A model generated the notes under the pieces. It did no database searches. It had not been told where the DNA came from and worked only from the letters and a program-made list of their open reading frames with translations. Positions 25,297 to 33,233 of a stretch of DNA of 64,000 nucleotides are shown one piece after another. Source of the stretch: Kitasatospora papulosa (GTDB lineage Bacteria > Actinomycetota > Actinomycetes > Streptomycetales > Streptomycetaceae); contig NZ_JNYQ01000003.1 of assembly GCF_000717245.1 (NCBI RefSeq), positions 186,001 through 250,000 on the forward strand, given 5' to 3'. The translations under genes were made by a program, and so were the position numbers. The first letter of the stretch is position 1. Every line of letters starts with the position of its first letter.

Positions 25297-27540
25297 ATGG
25301 CACAGCCCTTCTCACTGCCGGAGTTCTACGTGCCGTATCCGGCGCGTCTCAACCCTCACCTGGACGCGGCCCGCAGCCACACCCGGGAGTGGGCGCGCGG
25401 GATGGGGATGCTGGAGGGGTCCGGAATCTGGGAGGAGAAGGACCTCGAGTCCCACGACTACGCGCTGCTCTGCGCGTACACCCATCCCGACTGCTCGTCC
25501 GAGGCGCTGTCCCTGGTCACCGACTGGTATGTGTGGGTCTTCTTCTTCGACGACCATTTCCTGGAGCTCTTCAAACGCACTCCGGACAGGGAGGGCGGCA
25601 GGAAGTACCTCGACCGGCTGCCCGCCTTCATGCCGATGGAGAGGGGTGCGGCGACACCCGAGCCGGCCAATCCGGTGGAGGCGGGACTGGCCGACCTGTG
25701 GACGAGGACCGTTCCGGCGATGTCGGACGCCTGGCGGGCCCGGTTCGCGGAGTCGACGGCGAACCTGCTCAACGAGTCCTTGTGGGAGCTCTCGAACATC
25801 AACGAGGGCAGGATCGCGAATCCGGTCGAGTACATCGAGATGCGGCGCAAGGTGGGCGGGGCCCCCTGGTCGGCGGGCCTGGTGGAGTACGCGGCGAACG
25901 CGGAGGTTCCCGCCTCGCTGGCGGACGCCCGTCCGCTGCGGGTGCTGCGGGACGCGTTCTCCGACGGGGTCCATCTGCGCAACGACCTCTTCTCCTACCA
26001 GCGTGAGGTCGAGGACGAGGGCGAGAACAGCAACGGCGTGCTGGTCCTGGAGAGGTTCCTCGACTGCTCGACCCAGGAGGCGGCGGACGCCGTCAACGAT
26101 CTGCTGACCTCACGTCTCCACCAGTTCGAGAACACCGCCCTGACCGAACTGCCCCCGCTCTGCGCGGAGAAGGGCCTCGGCCCGGACGAGACGGCCGCCG
26201 TTCTCGCGTACGTCAAGGGTCTTCAGGACTGGCAGTCCGGCGGGCACGAGTGGCACATGCGCTCCAGCCGGTACATGAACGGCGGGCCCTCGGCCACCGG
26301 GACCACGTCCGGCTTCGGGATGGCCGCCGCGTCCGTCCGCCTCACGCCCCGCTCGGAGTCGGCTCGGCTCAGGAGCCTGACCCATGTCCCGTACAGGCAC
26401 GTCGGCCCGTCACTGCTGCCGGACTTCGAGATGCCTTTCACCACCACGCTGAGCCCCCATCTCGGCGGGGCACGGGTGCGGATCGTGGAGTGGTCACGGC
26501 GGATGGGGCTGCTGGAGGCGCAGCCGGGGGTACCGGGTTCGTACATCTGGGACGAGGCCCGGCTGATCGCCACGGACCTGCCGCTGTGCGCGGCAGGCCT
26601 GCACCCCGACGCGACACCGGAGGAACTGGACCTGTCGTCGGGCTGGCTGACCTGGGGGACGTACGGCGACGACTGGTTCCCTGTGGTGCACGGCCGGTCC
26701 CGCGATCTGGCGGGGGCACGCGTCGCCAACGAGCGGCTGTCGCTGTTCATGCCGCTCGACGGGGCCTCCGCGCCCGAGCCGGCCAACGCGCTGGAACGGG
26801 GGCTGGCCGATCTGTGGAGGCGGACGGCGGCACCGATGGACGGCGCGGCGCGGCGCATGTTCCGGGCCGCCGTGGAATCGATGACGGCGAGCTGGCTGTG
26901 GGAGCTGGCGAACCAGGCGCAGAACCGGATCCCCGACCCGGTCGACTACATGGAGATGCGCCGCGCCACGTTCGGTTCGGACCTCACGATGAGCCTGTGC
27001 CGGCTGGGCCACGGCAGGAAGGTGCCGGACGAGGTCTACCGCAGTGGTCCGCTGCGGTCACTGGAGAACGCGGCGGCCGACTACGCGTGTCTGATGAACG
27101 ACCTGTTCTCCTACCAGAAGGAGATCGAGTACGAGGGTGAGGTGCACAACGGCGTCCTGGTCGTGCAGAACTTCTTCGGGGTGGACTACCCGACGGGGGT
27201 GGCGATCGTGCACGACCTCATGAAGGGGCGGATGGAGCAGTTCCAGCATGTGGCCGAGCACGAACTTCCCCTTCTCTGCGAAGAGTTCGGCCTGGACACG
27301 GAGGCGCGGGAGACACTGTCGGGCTATGTGCGGGAGCTCCGGCACTGGCTGGCGGGAATCCTGATCTGGCACCGGGGCTGCAGGCGCTACCGCGAGGAGG
27401 ACCTGCGGCGGGGAAGCGGCGCCCCGTGGCACCTCGGCGGGCCCACGGGGTTGGGGACGTCGGCCGCCCAGGTGATCCGGCTGCTGACGGAGCAGGGACG
27501 TTTCAGCCCTGCTGGAAGAGTTCGGCGGGCAGCGGTTTGA
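25297..27540 (+). CDS. geoA: germacradienol/geosmin synthase
   Basis: This is a 747-residue bifunctional terpene synthase of the usual length. The N-terminal domain (about 1-350) has the Mg2+ motifs DDHFLELF and NDLFSYQREVEDEGE and converts farnesyl diphosphate to germacradienol. The C-terminal domain (about 370-747) repeats the fold with GDDWFPVVHG in place of the usual DDYYP type and NDLFSYQKEIEYEGE, and completes geosmin formation. ANPVEAGLADLW and ANALERGLADLW show the internal duplication. The frame starts with ATG at 25297 after GGAAAGG. Its 3' end overlaps the convergent gene by 38 bp. Confidence 0.97.
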   Translation: MAQPFSLPEFYVPYPARLNPHLDAARSHTREWARGMGMLEGSGIWEEKDLESHDYALLCAYTHPDCSSEALSLVTDWYVWVFFFDDHFLELFKRTPDREGGRKYLDRLPAFMPMERGAATPEPANPVEAGLADLWTRTVPAMSDAWRARFAESTANLLNESLWELSNINEGRIANPVEYIEMRRKVGGAPWSAGLVEYAANAEVPASLADARPLRVLRDAFSDGVHLRNDLFSYQREVEDEGENSNGVLVLERFLDCSTQEAADAVNDLLTSRLHQFENTALTELPPLCAEKGLGPDETAAVLAYVKGLQDWQSGGHEWHMRSSRYMNGGPSATGTTSGFGMAAASVRLTPRSESARLRSLTHVPYRHVGPSLLPDFEMPFTTTLSPHLGGARVRIVEWSRRMGLLEAQPGVPGSYIWDEARLIATDLPLCAAGLHPDATPEELDLSSGWLTWGTYGDDWFPVVHGRSRDLAGARVANERLSLFMPLDGASAPEPANALERGLADLWRRTAAPMDGAARRMFRAAVESMTASWLWELANQAQNRIPDPVDYMEMRRATFGSDLTMSLCRLGHGRKVPDEVYRSGPLRSLENAAADYACLMNDLFSYQKEIEYEGEVHNGVLVVQNFFGVDYPTGVAIVHDLMKGRMEQFQHVAEHELPLLCEEFGLDTEARETLSGYVRELRHWLAGILIWHRGCRRYREEDLRRGSGAPWHLGGPTGLGTSAAQVIRLLTEQGRFSPAGRVRRAAV

Positions 27541-28003
27541 GCAGTGCGTACAGGTCGTCGGTGATGGGCCGGTCCCAGCTGGCGATGGTGACGAGCACAC
27601 CGTCGCTCCGGTCGAACTGCACGCAGGAGATCCGGCTCTCGGAGAGCTTGATGCGGCGCACGATCAGCAGGCTGTCGCCCTGCATGACCGGCACGTCCTC
27701 CGTGTCCGTCACCTCGACCGGCTCGTCGTTCTCGAGGGCGAGGAGCAGCTGGGCGACCTCGAAGGGGACCTGGCCCTCCTCGGTCTCGCGGGCCGGTGAA
27801 CCCTCGGGGAGATTCCCGATGATCATCGCGGGGCCGCGGCCGCCGAACAGGTCGTAGCGCAGGAACACGCCCTGGCAGCTCCCGTCGGGAGCGGGGAGCA
27901 GACCGGCGCCGAGGTTGCCGGGCCAGTCCCCCGGGTCCATGGCCAGGACGTCGAAGTCCGGGCCCGCGGGTGTGGCGGCGCTACGGCGGCGGAGGAAGGA
28001 CAT
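27503..28003 (-). CDS. conserved hypothetical protein next to geosmin synthase
   Basis: This is a 166-residue soluble protein: MSFLRRRSAATPAGPDFDVL, then GNLPEGSPARETEEGQVPFE and LLIVRRIKLSESRISCVQFD. I know no domain for it, though a similar protein neighbours geosmin synthase in other streptomycetes. It has a mainly beta pattern with no signal or membrane segment. The last 38 bp overlap the 3' end of geoA on the other strand. Both genes read convincingly in the overlap. Confidence 0.65.
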   Translation of the reverse strand: MSFLRRRSAATPAGPDFDVLAMDPGDWPGNLGAGLLPAPDGSCQGVFLRYDLFGGRGPAMIIGNLPEGSPARETEEGQVPFEVAQLLLALENDEPVEVTDTEDVPVMQGDSLLIVRRIKLSESRISCVQFDRSDGVLVTIASWDRPITDDLYALLKPLPAELFQQG

Positions 28004-28049
28004 GGGGCCATGTTACGTGTCCCGGCTCACCTCGCGGAGCCGGGCACTG

Positions 28050-28451
28050 CTACCCGGACTCCGCCGCCAGCGCTTCGAGCACCCGGACCGCCTCGGTCGC
28101 ACGCGCGTGCGGCACGAACAGGTGGTCGTGGTGGTATCCGGCGACCACGTTGCAGCTGATCCCGGCGTCCGTGAGGGCGAGGGAGACCGCTGCGGTGAGT
28201 CCGACGGCGTCGAGCGCGGAGTGCACACGCAGAGTGATCCAGCCGGCGACGAACCCGTACGGCAGCCCCGCCGCCACGGCCTGCGCCTCGGGCACCACGA
28301 GCGTCGTCCCCTCCCGCTCGGAGACGGTGACCACGGGGGTGACACCGGGTGGCAACTCTCCGGCGGGCAGGGTCGCGTAGACGTAGCGGCCGGGCCTCAG
28401 CTCGGGCCGCATGCCGTGCAGCAGTACTCGAAGATCGCGCTCGCCCGTCAT
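28050..28451 (-). CDS. ACT-domain-containing protein
   Basis: This is a 133-residue protein with an ACT/CASTOR-like fold. RYVYATLPAGELPPGVTPVV is followed by the second half LRVHSALDAVGLTAAVSLAL and DAGISCNVVAGYHHDHLFVP. Such free-standing ACT proteins bind amino acids and regulate metabolism. No partner enzyme is adjacent. The gene is separated by 46 bases from the upstream same-strand gene, so cotranscription is possible. Ligand unknown. Confidence 0.82.
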   Translation of the reverse strand: MTGERDLRVLLHGMRPELRPGRYVYATLPAGELPPGVTPVVTVSEREGTTLVVPEAQAVAAGLPYGFVAGWITLRVHSALDAVGLTAAVSLALTDAGISCNVVAGYHHDHLFVPHARATEAVRVLEALAAESG

Positions 28452-28587
28452 GGGACCACGCTACGGCCACCCGGACGCACCCGCGCCCCGGCCGGAACGC
28501 ACGCGCGGGTAAGCCATTCAGGCACGCCATGTGTCCATACGCTCACCTTGCGTGGCACCGGTGGTTGTTCGCCCATAGCTTCGGCTC

Positions 28588-29673
28588 ATGAGGAAAAGAC
28601 ACATGAAATGCCTGGCGGGGATCACCCTCTCCACGGCCACCGCCCTGGGTCTCGCCGCCGTCCCCTCCAGCGCGGCCGGACCGGGTGATCTCGTGGTGCG
28701 CCCGGGCGACTCCATCCAGAGAGCGGTGGACGCCGCCCGCCCGGGTGACACCATCGTCGTCCTGCCCGGTACCTACCGTGAGAGCGTCCTGATCACCAAG
28801 CCCGGCCTGACCCTGCTCGGCACCCGTGGCCGCACGGTCGTCGCGCCGCCGGCGGCCGACGGCGCCAAGGCCGCCAACGCGTGCGCCACCGGTGGGAACG
28901 GCATCTGCGTCATCGGGACCAAGGGCCACACCGTCGACGACGTCAGCATCCGCTCGCTGACCGTCTCGGGCTTCGACAAGAGCGGCATCTGGGCGTCCTG
29001 GACCGACGGACTCAGCGTCCGCAAGGTCACCGCCCGGAGCAACGGCACCTGGGGCATCGCCCAGGAGCGTTCGACCCGTGGTGACTTCCGGCGCAACACC
29101 GCCACCGGGAACGGGGACGCGGGGATCTTCATCGCCAACTCGGTCAGCGAGGAGGGCGGGGCGACCGACACCGGAGGGACGCTCGTCCTGGACAACTCGG
29201 TGAGCGGCAACCGCATCGGCGTGACGGCCCGCCGGGTGAGGAACCTCGTCATCGACGGCAACCTGCTGACGGGCAACTGCAGCGGGGTCTTCGTCGTCGG
29301 GGACGAGTCCAAGCCGGCGGCAGGGGCGATGACGATCAGCGGCAACCGGATCCTCGAGAACAACAAGTTCTGTGCGGCGACCCCTCGGCTGTCCGCGATC
29401 CAGGGATCCGGCATCGTCCTGACGGGCAGCGAGGCCACGGACGTACGTTCCAACATCATCCGGGACAACGTCGGCTCGACCCCGCTCTCCGGCGGCATCC
29501 TGCTGTTCAAGAGCTTCGCGGGCGCTCTCAACACCGACAACACCATCAGCCGCAACCTCGTGGAGGGCAACAAGCCGGCCGACCTCGCCGACCGCGACAC
29601 CTCGGGCACCGGCAACACCTTCGTCAGCAACACCTGCGGGACGTCCGTCCCGGCCGGGATGTGTGCCGGATGA
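28588..29673 (+). CDS. secreted right-handed beta-helix protein
   Basis: This is a 361-residue exported protein. The signal peptide (about 1-30) ends PSSAAG. The mature part starts VVRPGDSIQRAVDAARPGDT and TYRESVLITKPGLTLLG, the usual cap of pectate-lyase-like proteins. About eight coils with NxG/NxI repeats follow, such as NGTWGIAQERSTRGDFRRNT and NSVSGNRIGVTARRVRNLVI. It could be a polysaccharide-active or surface protein. No lyase catalytic triad is clear. It starts 35 bases before the methyltransferase, so they may share transcripts. Confidence 0.85.
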   Translation: MRKRHMKCLAGITLSTATALGLAAVPSSAAGPGDLVVRPGDSIQRAVDAARPGDTIVVLPGTYRESVLITKPGLTLLGTRGRTVVAPPAADGAKAANACATGGNGICVIGTKGHTVDDVSIRSLTVSGFDKSGIWASWTDGLSVRKVTARSNGTWGIAQERSTRGDFRRNTATGNGDAGIFIANSVSEEGGATDTGGTLVLDNSVSGNRIGVTARRVRNLVIDGNLLTGNCSGVFVVGDESKPAAGAMTISGNRILENNKFCAATPRLSAIQGSGIVLTGSEATDVRSNIIRDNVGSTPLSGGILLFKSFAGALNTDNTISRNLVEGNKPADLADRDTSGTGNTFVSNTCGTSVPAGMCAG

Positions 29674-29707
29674 CGGCGCCGCGCCGCACAAGGAGGAACG
29701 AGACGGT

Positions 29708-30793
29708 ATGACCACCGTGAGCCCCACCCCCGACACCACACCTGTGGCGACCGCCCTCGGCACACCGCAGGTCTCCGCCACCCACAACCCGCCGCCGTCC
29801 ATGCGGCTCCGGGAGCTCGCGTTCGGAGCGGCCGTGGCCGGGGCCGTCCGCGCGGCGGCCAGGCTGGGCGTGGCCGACGCGCTGGGCGAGACTCCGGCCT
29901 CGGCCGCGGAGCTCGCCCTGGTCGTGGACGCCGAGCCCGTGCCTCTGCGGCGCCTGATGCGCGCGCTGTGCTGCTACGGGATCTTCAGTGAGACCGCGGA
30001 CGGCACGTTCACGCACACGGAGATGTCCCGGCTGCTGCGCGAGGACGACCCGAACAGTCTTCGCTACATCTCCCTGTGGTGCACGGAGCCCTGGACCTGG
30101 GAGGTCTGGCCGCGGCTCGACGACGCGGTGCGCTCCGGCACGACCGTCTTCCCGGAGACGTTCGGCAAGGGCTTCTTCGAGTACCTCCACCAGGACGCCG
30201 GCGAGTCCGCCCAGGTGTTCAACCGGGCCATGACCACGTCCAGCGTGCAGTCGGCGCAGGACGTCGCGGACCTCCTGGACCTCACCGGGGTGACCTCGGT
30301 CGCCGACATCGGTGGCGGCCAGGGACACGTCCTCGCGAGCCTGCTGGAGAAGCACCCCTCGGTCCACGGGACCCTCCTGGACCTGCCGGGCGTCGTGGCC
30401 CGCGCGGACGCCAGGCTGCGGGACGGTGGCAAGCTGGCCGACCGTGTGCGGATCGTGCCCGGTGACTGCCGCGAGGACATCCCCTTCGAGGTGGATCTCT
30501 ACATCATCAAGAACATCCTCGAATGGGACGACGAGAGCACCCGCAGGACGCTGCGCAACGTGGTCGCCGCCGCCCGTCCCGGTGCCCGTGTGGTGATCAT
30601 CGAGAACCTCGTCGACGACACCCCGTCGATGAGGTTCACCACGGCCATGGACCTGCTGCTCCTGCTCAACGTCGGGGGCGCCAAGCACACCCGGGAGAGT
30701 CTGGTCGGGCGGATGTCCGACGCGGGCCTGCGGGTGGGCGAGGTCCACCCCGTCAACGCGTACCTGCACGCGTTCGAGTGCACCGTGCCGTAG
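29708..30793 (+). CDS. SAM-dependent O-methyltransferase beside the spore-pigment cluster
   Basis: This is a 361-residue small-molecule O-methyltransferase. The N-terminal winged-helix dimerisation region (about 30-120) has AARLGVADALGETPASAAEL. The Rossmann SAM site is VADIGGGQGHVLASLLEKHP, followed by LLDLPGVVARA and the active-site segment IIKNILEWDDESTRRTLRNV, where the usual catalytic His is replaced by Ile-Leu-Glu. Such enzymes methylate hydroxyls of aromatic polyketides. It is convergent with the spore-pigment genes, which start 74 bases away on the other strand, so it may tailor the pigment. The ATG at 29708 follows GGAGGAAC. Confidence 0.85.
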   Translation: MTTVSPTPDTTPVATALGTPQVSATHNPPPSMRLRELAFGAAVAGAVRAAARLGVADALGETPASAAELALVVDAEPVPLRRLMRALCCYGIFSETADGTFTHTEMSRLLREDDPNSLRYISLWCTEPWTWEVWPRLDDAVRSGTTVFPETFGKGFFEYLHQDAGESAQVFNRAMTTSSVQSAQDVADLLDLTGVTSVADIGGGQGHVLASLLEKHPSVHGTLLDLPGVVARADARLRDGGKLADRVRIVPGDCREDIPFEVDLYIIKNILEWDDESTRRTLRNVVAAARPGARVVIIENLVDDTPSMRFTTAMDLLLLLNVGGAKHTRESLVGRMSDAGLRVGEVHPVNAYLHAFECTVP

Positions 30794-30814
30794 CGCCTCG
30801 CTCCGGCGCACGGA

Positions 30815-30858
30815 GATCGCCCCGGGTCCGGCACCTGAGTGCCGGACCCGGGGCGATC
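30815..30858. terminator. 20-bp bidirectional terminator between methyltransferase and pigment genes
   Basis: A perfect 20-bp inverted repeat (30815-30834 with 30839-30858) closes on a CTGA tetraloop. It lies between two convergent genes ending at 30793 and 30867. It is the longest perfect stem I saw in the window. Confidence 0.9.
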
Positions 30859-30866
30859 ATCGTGTG

Positions 30867-31199
30867 TCAGGCGGAGCTGTCGCTCTCCCACCGGTAGAAC
30901 TGCTGCGCCATCGCGTCCTTCGGACCGCGCCAGGTCTGCGGGTCGTAGGGGCTCACGAAGGAGGTGAGCCGGTCGCTGATGGCCTTGAACTCCGGGTGCT
31001 CCATCACCTTGGCGATCTCCGGGCCCGGGGGCCTGTCGGATTCGATCAGGTGCAGGTACACGTCGCCGAACTGGAACAGCGTGCGCCGGTTGACGCCGAC
31101 GAGGTGCGGGAGATCGGTGTTGTCCGAGGCCTCGAACAGCTTCGCGATGTCCGGCGCGGACTCGGGTGCCATCCGGGCGACGATCAGTGCGTGGTGCAT
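30867..31199 (-). CDS. whiE-ORFVII: TcmI-family polyketide cyclase (whiE ORFVII)
   Basis: This is a 110-residue protein of the TcmI cyclase family, a ferredoxin-like fold. It starts MHHALIVARMAPESAPDIAK and has PHLVGVNRRTLFQFGDVYLH, typical of the family. It helps fold and close later rings of the spore-pigment polyketide. It is the last gene of the seven-gene minus-strand operon, 19 bases after the aromatase, and ends at a strong terminator. Gene order and family match ORFVII of the whiE locus. Confidence 0.93.
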   Translation of the reverse strand: MHHALIVARMAPESAPDIAKLFEASDNTDLPHLVGVNRRTLFQFGDVYLHLIESDRPPGPEIAKVMEHPEFKAISDRLTSFVSPYDPQTWRGPKDAMAQQFYRWESDSSA

Positions 31200-31218
31200 C
31201 TGGCTGCCTTTCGGGGCA

Positions 31219-31698
31219 TCAGTTGGCGGGGACCGAGGCGGAGCGGCGTTCCCGGTCCCGCTGCTCGATCTTGTCGCGGATGAGCTCCAGCTGGACGCGC
31301 GAGTTGCGGTTGATGTTGTCGGTCATCCACGCGTCGTCGACCGGCGCGTCGGGCCGCATCGCGAAGTCCTGGCGCCAGTGCATGCGCGTGCCGCCCGGGA
31401 CCTCCGAGTACTCCCACCGGATGTCCATGTGCTGGAAGGGACCGGGCTCGACCCTCCGTGCGCGGACGTTGCGGCCCTGACGGTCCGTGGTGCGCTCGGA
31501 GACCCAGCTCCAGACCTTGCCGTTGTCGTCGGGGTGCATGGTGAGCCGGAAGGTCGTCTTCTGGCCCTCCCGCTTCATCACCTCGACGGCCGCGTACTCG
31601 CTGAACAGCTGCGGCCAGTTCTCGAGATCGTTCGTCATGTCCCAGACGAGGTCCAGGGGCGCGGCGATGGTGATCTCGTTCTCGGTGTGTCCGGACAC
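31219..31698 (-). CDS. whiE-ORFVI: polyketide aromatase/cyclase (whiE ORFVI, SRPBCC)
   Basis: This is a 159-residue START/SRPBCC protein. It begins VSGHTENEITIAAPLDLVWD and has ENWPQLFSEYAAVEVMKREG and MHWRQDFAMRPDAPVDDAWM. It directs first-ring folding and aromatisation of the nascent chain. Start is GTG at 31698, with only one base between it and the end of the carrier-protein gene, so translation is coupled. Confidence 0.93.
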   Translation of the reverse strand: MSGHTENEITIAAPLDLVWDMTNDLENWPQLFSEYAAVEVMKREGQKTTFRLTMHPDDNGKVWSWVSERTTDRQGRNVRARRVEPGPFQHMDIRWEYSEVPGGTRMHWRQDFAMRPDAPVDDAWMTDNINRNSRVQLELIRDKIEQRDRERRSASVPAN

Positions 31699-31699
31699 G

Positions 31700-31957
31700 T
31701 CAGACTCCTGTCACTGGGGTGTTGTTCACGAGGTCGAGGAACTCGCCCGGCGTCCTGCAGCGGTCGGCGTCGGCCGGCAGGGGGCGCCCGAAGCGGTTCT
31801 CGAGCGCGGCCACGATGCCGAGCAGGCCGAGCGAGTCCAGGCCGTACTCGTCGAAGGCCGAGCCGGGGCGGGCGGCCATCTCGGACGGGTCCACGGTGAG
31901 GCCGGCGCCGTTCTTCATGAGCACGGCCAGCTCTTCGTAGGTCAGTTGATCGTTCAT
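31700..31957 (-). CDS. whiE-ORFV: acyl carrier protein (whiE ORFV)
   Basis: This is an 85-residue ACP. The phosphopantetheine attachment motif is YGLDSLGLLG with Ser42. It holds the growing polyketide chain between the ketosynthase pair and the cyclases. It begins 16 bases after the KS-beta gene and is followed one base later by the aromatase, the standard type II PKS order. Confidence 0.95.
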   Translation of the reverse strand: MNDQLTYEELAVLMKNGAGLTVDPSEMAARPGSAFDEYGLDSLGLLGIVAALENRFGRPLPADADRCRTPGEFLDLVNNTPVTGV

Positions 31958-31973
31958 GAGGGACTGCTCCTTC

Positions 31974-33233
31974 TCACACTGGGTTGTCGGTGGGTCGCCG
32001 CAGCACCAGGGCCGCGTTCGAACCCATGAGGCCTCGGCTCAGCACGAGCGCCGTCCGCAGTTCGGCGGGGCGTGCGCGCCCGGTGACGACGTCGAGGTCG
32101 TGGCACACCTCGAAGACGTTGGGCGTCGGCGGGATCAGGCCGTGCTCCATGGCGAGCACCGCGGCGGCCGTGTCGAGCACGGGTGCGCCGCAGTAGGCGC
32201 GGCCGGTCCCGGTCTTCGGGGCCGTCACGGGGACACGGCGCCCATGCGCGCCGAGGGCGTCGGCGATCGCCAAGGCCTCGGCGCGGTCCGCGGAGGGCAC
32301 GCCCATCGCGTCCGCGAAGACGACGTCGATCTCCTCAGGCGCGCAGTCCGCCTCGCGGAGCGCCCCTTCGATCGCCCGGGCGAGTCCCGCGCGGGACTCC
32401 TCCCAGCGGGCCGCACCGGTGAAGGTGGCGGCGTGACCGGCCAGTTCGGCGCGGGCCTTGGCACCGCGTGCGCGGGCCGCCGTCTCCTCCTCCACCACCA
32501 GCATGGCTCCCCCCTCGGCCGGGACGAACCCGCAGGCGTCCGCGGTGAACGGCCGGTAGGCGCGGGTGGGTTCGTCACAGAGGCTGAGGTCTGAGTAGCC
32601 GAGCTGGCAGACGACGGAGTACGGGGCGAGCGGTGCCTCGGCCGCGCCCACGACGACGGCGTCCGTGCCCCGCCGGATGGAACGTCCGGCGTGCATGAGC
32701 GCGTCGAGGCCGCCGGCCTCGTCGCTGGCCACGACGGCGCACGGCCCCTTGAAGCCGCCCCGGATCGATATCTGGCCCGTGCTGGCCGCGTAGAACCAGG
32801 CGATGGACTGGTAGGGGCCGACGTACCGTGAGCCCTCGCCCCACAGCCGTTGCAGCTCGCGCTGGCCGAACTCACCGCCGCCGGATCCGGCGGCGGTGAC
32901 CACGCCCACCTTGAACGGCGCGCCCTCGTAGTCCGCGCGTCCCAGGCGTGCGTCGTCCAGGGCGAGGTCGGCCGCGGCCATCGCGTAGTGCGTGAAGCGG
33001 TCGGTCTGGACCAGGAAGCGCTCCTCGATGAACGCGACCGGATCGAAGTCCCTGACCTCGCCCGCGACCCTCAGCGGGAGGTTCTCGCAGCCCTCGCGGG
33101 ACACGCGGTCGAGGACGCTGACACCTTCCTGGGTCTGTTTCCAGAAGGCACCGGCGCCGGTCCCGTTGGGGGCGACGACTCCGATCCCCGTGATGACGGA
33201 GCTGCGGCGTGCCGGACTTGCCGGGCCGTTCAT
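31974..33233 (-). CDS. whiE-ORFIV: ketosynthase chain-length factor, KS-beta (whiE ORFIV)
   Basis: This 419-residue KS-beta lacks the active Cys. At that position it reads VASDEAGGLDAL, with Glu172 instead of the Gln common in antibiotic CLFs. The ketosynthase fold is otherwise intact: SSVITGIGVVAPNGTG, TAPKTGTGRAYCGAPVLDTA. It forms a heterodimer with KS-alpha and sets chain length. Its ATG overlaps the KS-alpha stop codon (ATGA), which keeps the two subunits in equal amounts. Confidence 0.94.
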   Translation of the reverse strand: MNGPASPARRSSVITGIGVVAPNGTGAGAFWKQTQEGVSVLDRVSREGCENLPLRVAGEVRDFDPVAFIEERFLVQTDRFTHYAMAAADLALDDARLGRADYEGAPFKVGVVTAAGSGGGEFGQRELQRLWGEGSRYVGPYQSIAWFYAASTGQISIRGGFKGPCAVVASDEAGGLDALMHAGRSIRRGTDAVVVGAAEAPLAPYSVVCQLGYSDLSLCDEPTRAYRPFTADACGFVPAEGGAMLVVEEETAARARGAKARAELAGHAATFTGAARWEESRAGLARAIEGALREADCAPEEIDVVFADAMGVPSADRAEALAIADALGAHGRRVPVTAPKTGTGRAYCGAPVLDTAAAVLAMEHGLIPPTPNVFEVCHDLDVVTGRARPAELRTALVLSRGLMGSNAALVLRRPTDNPV

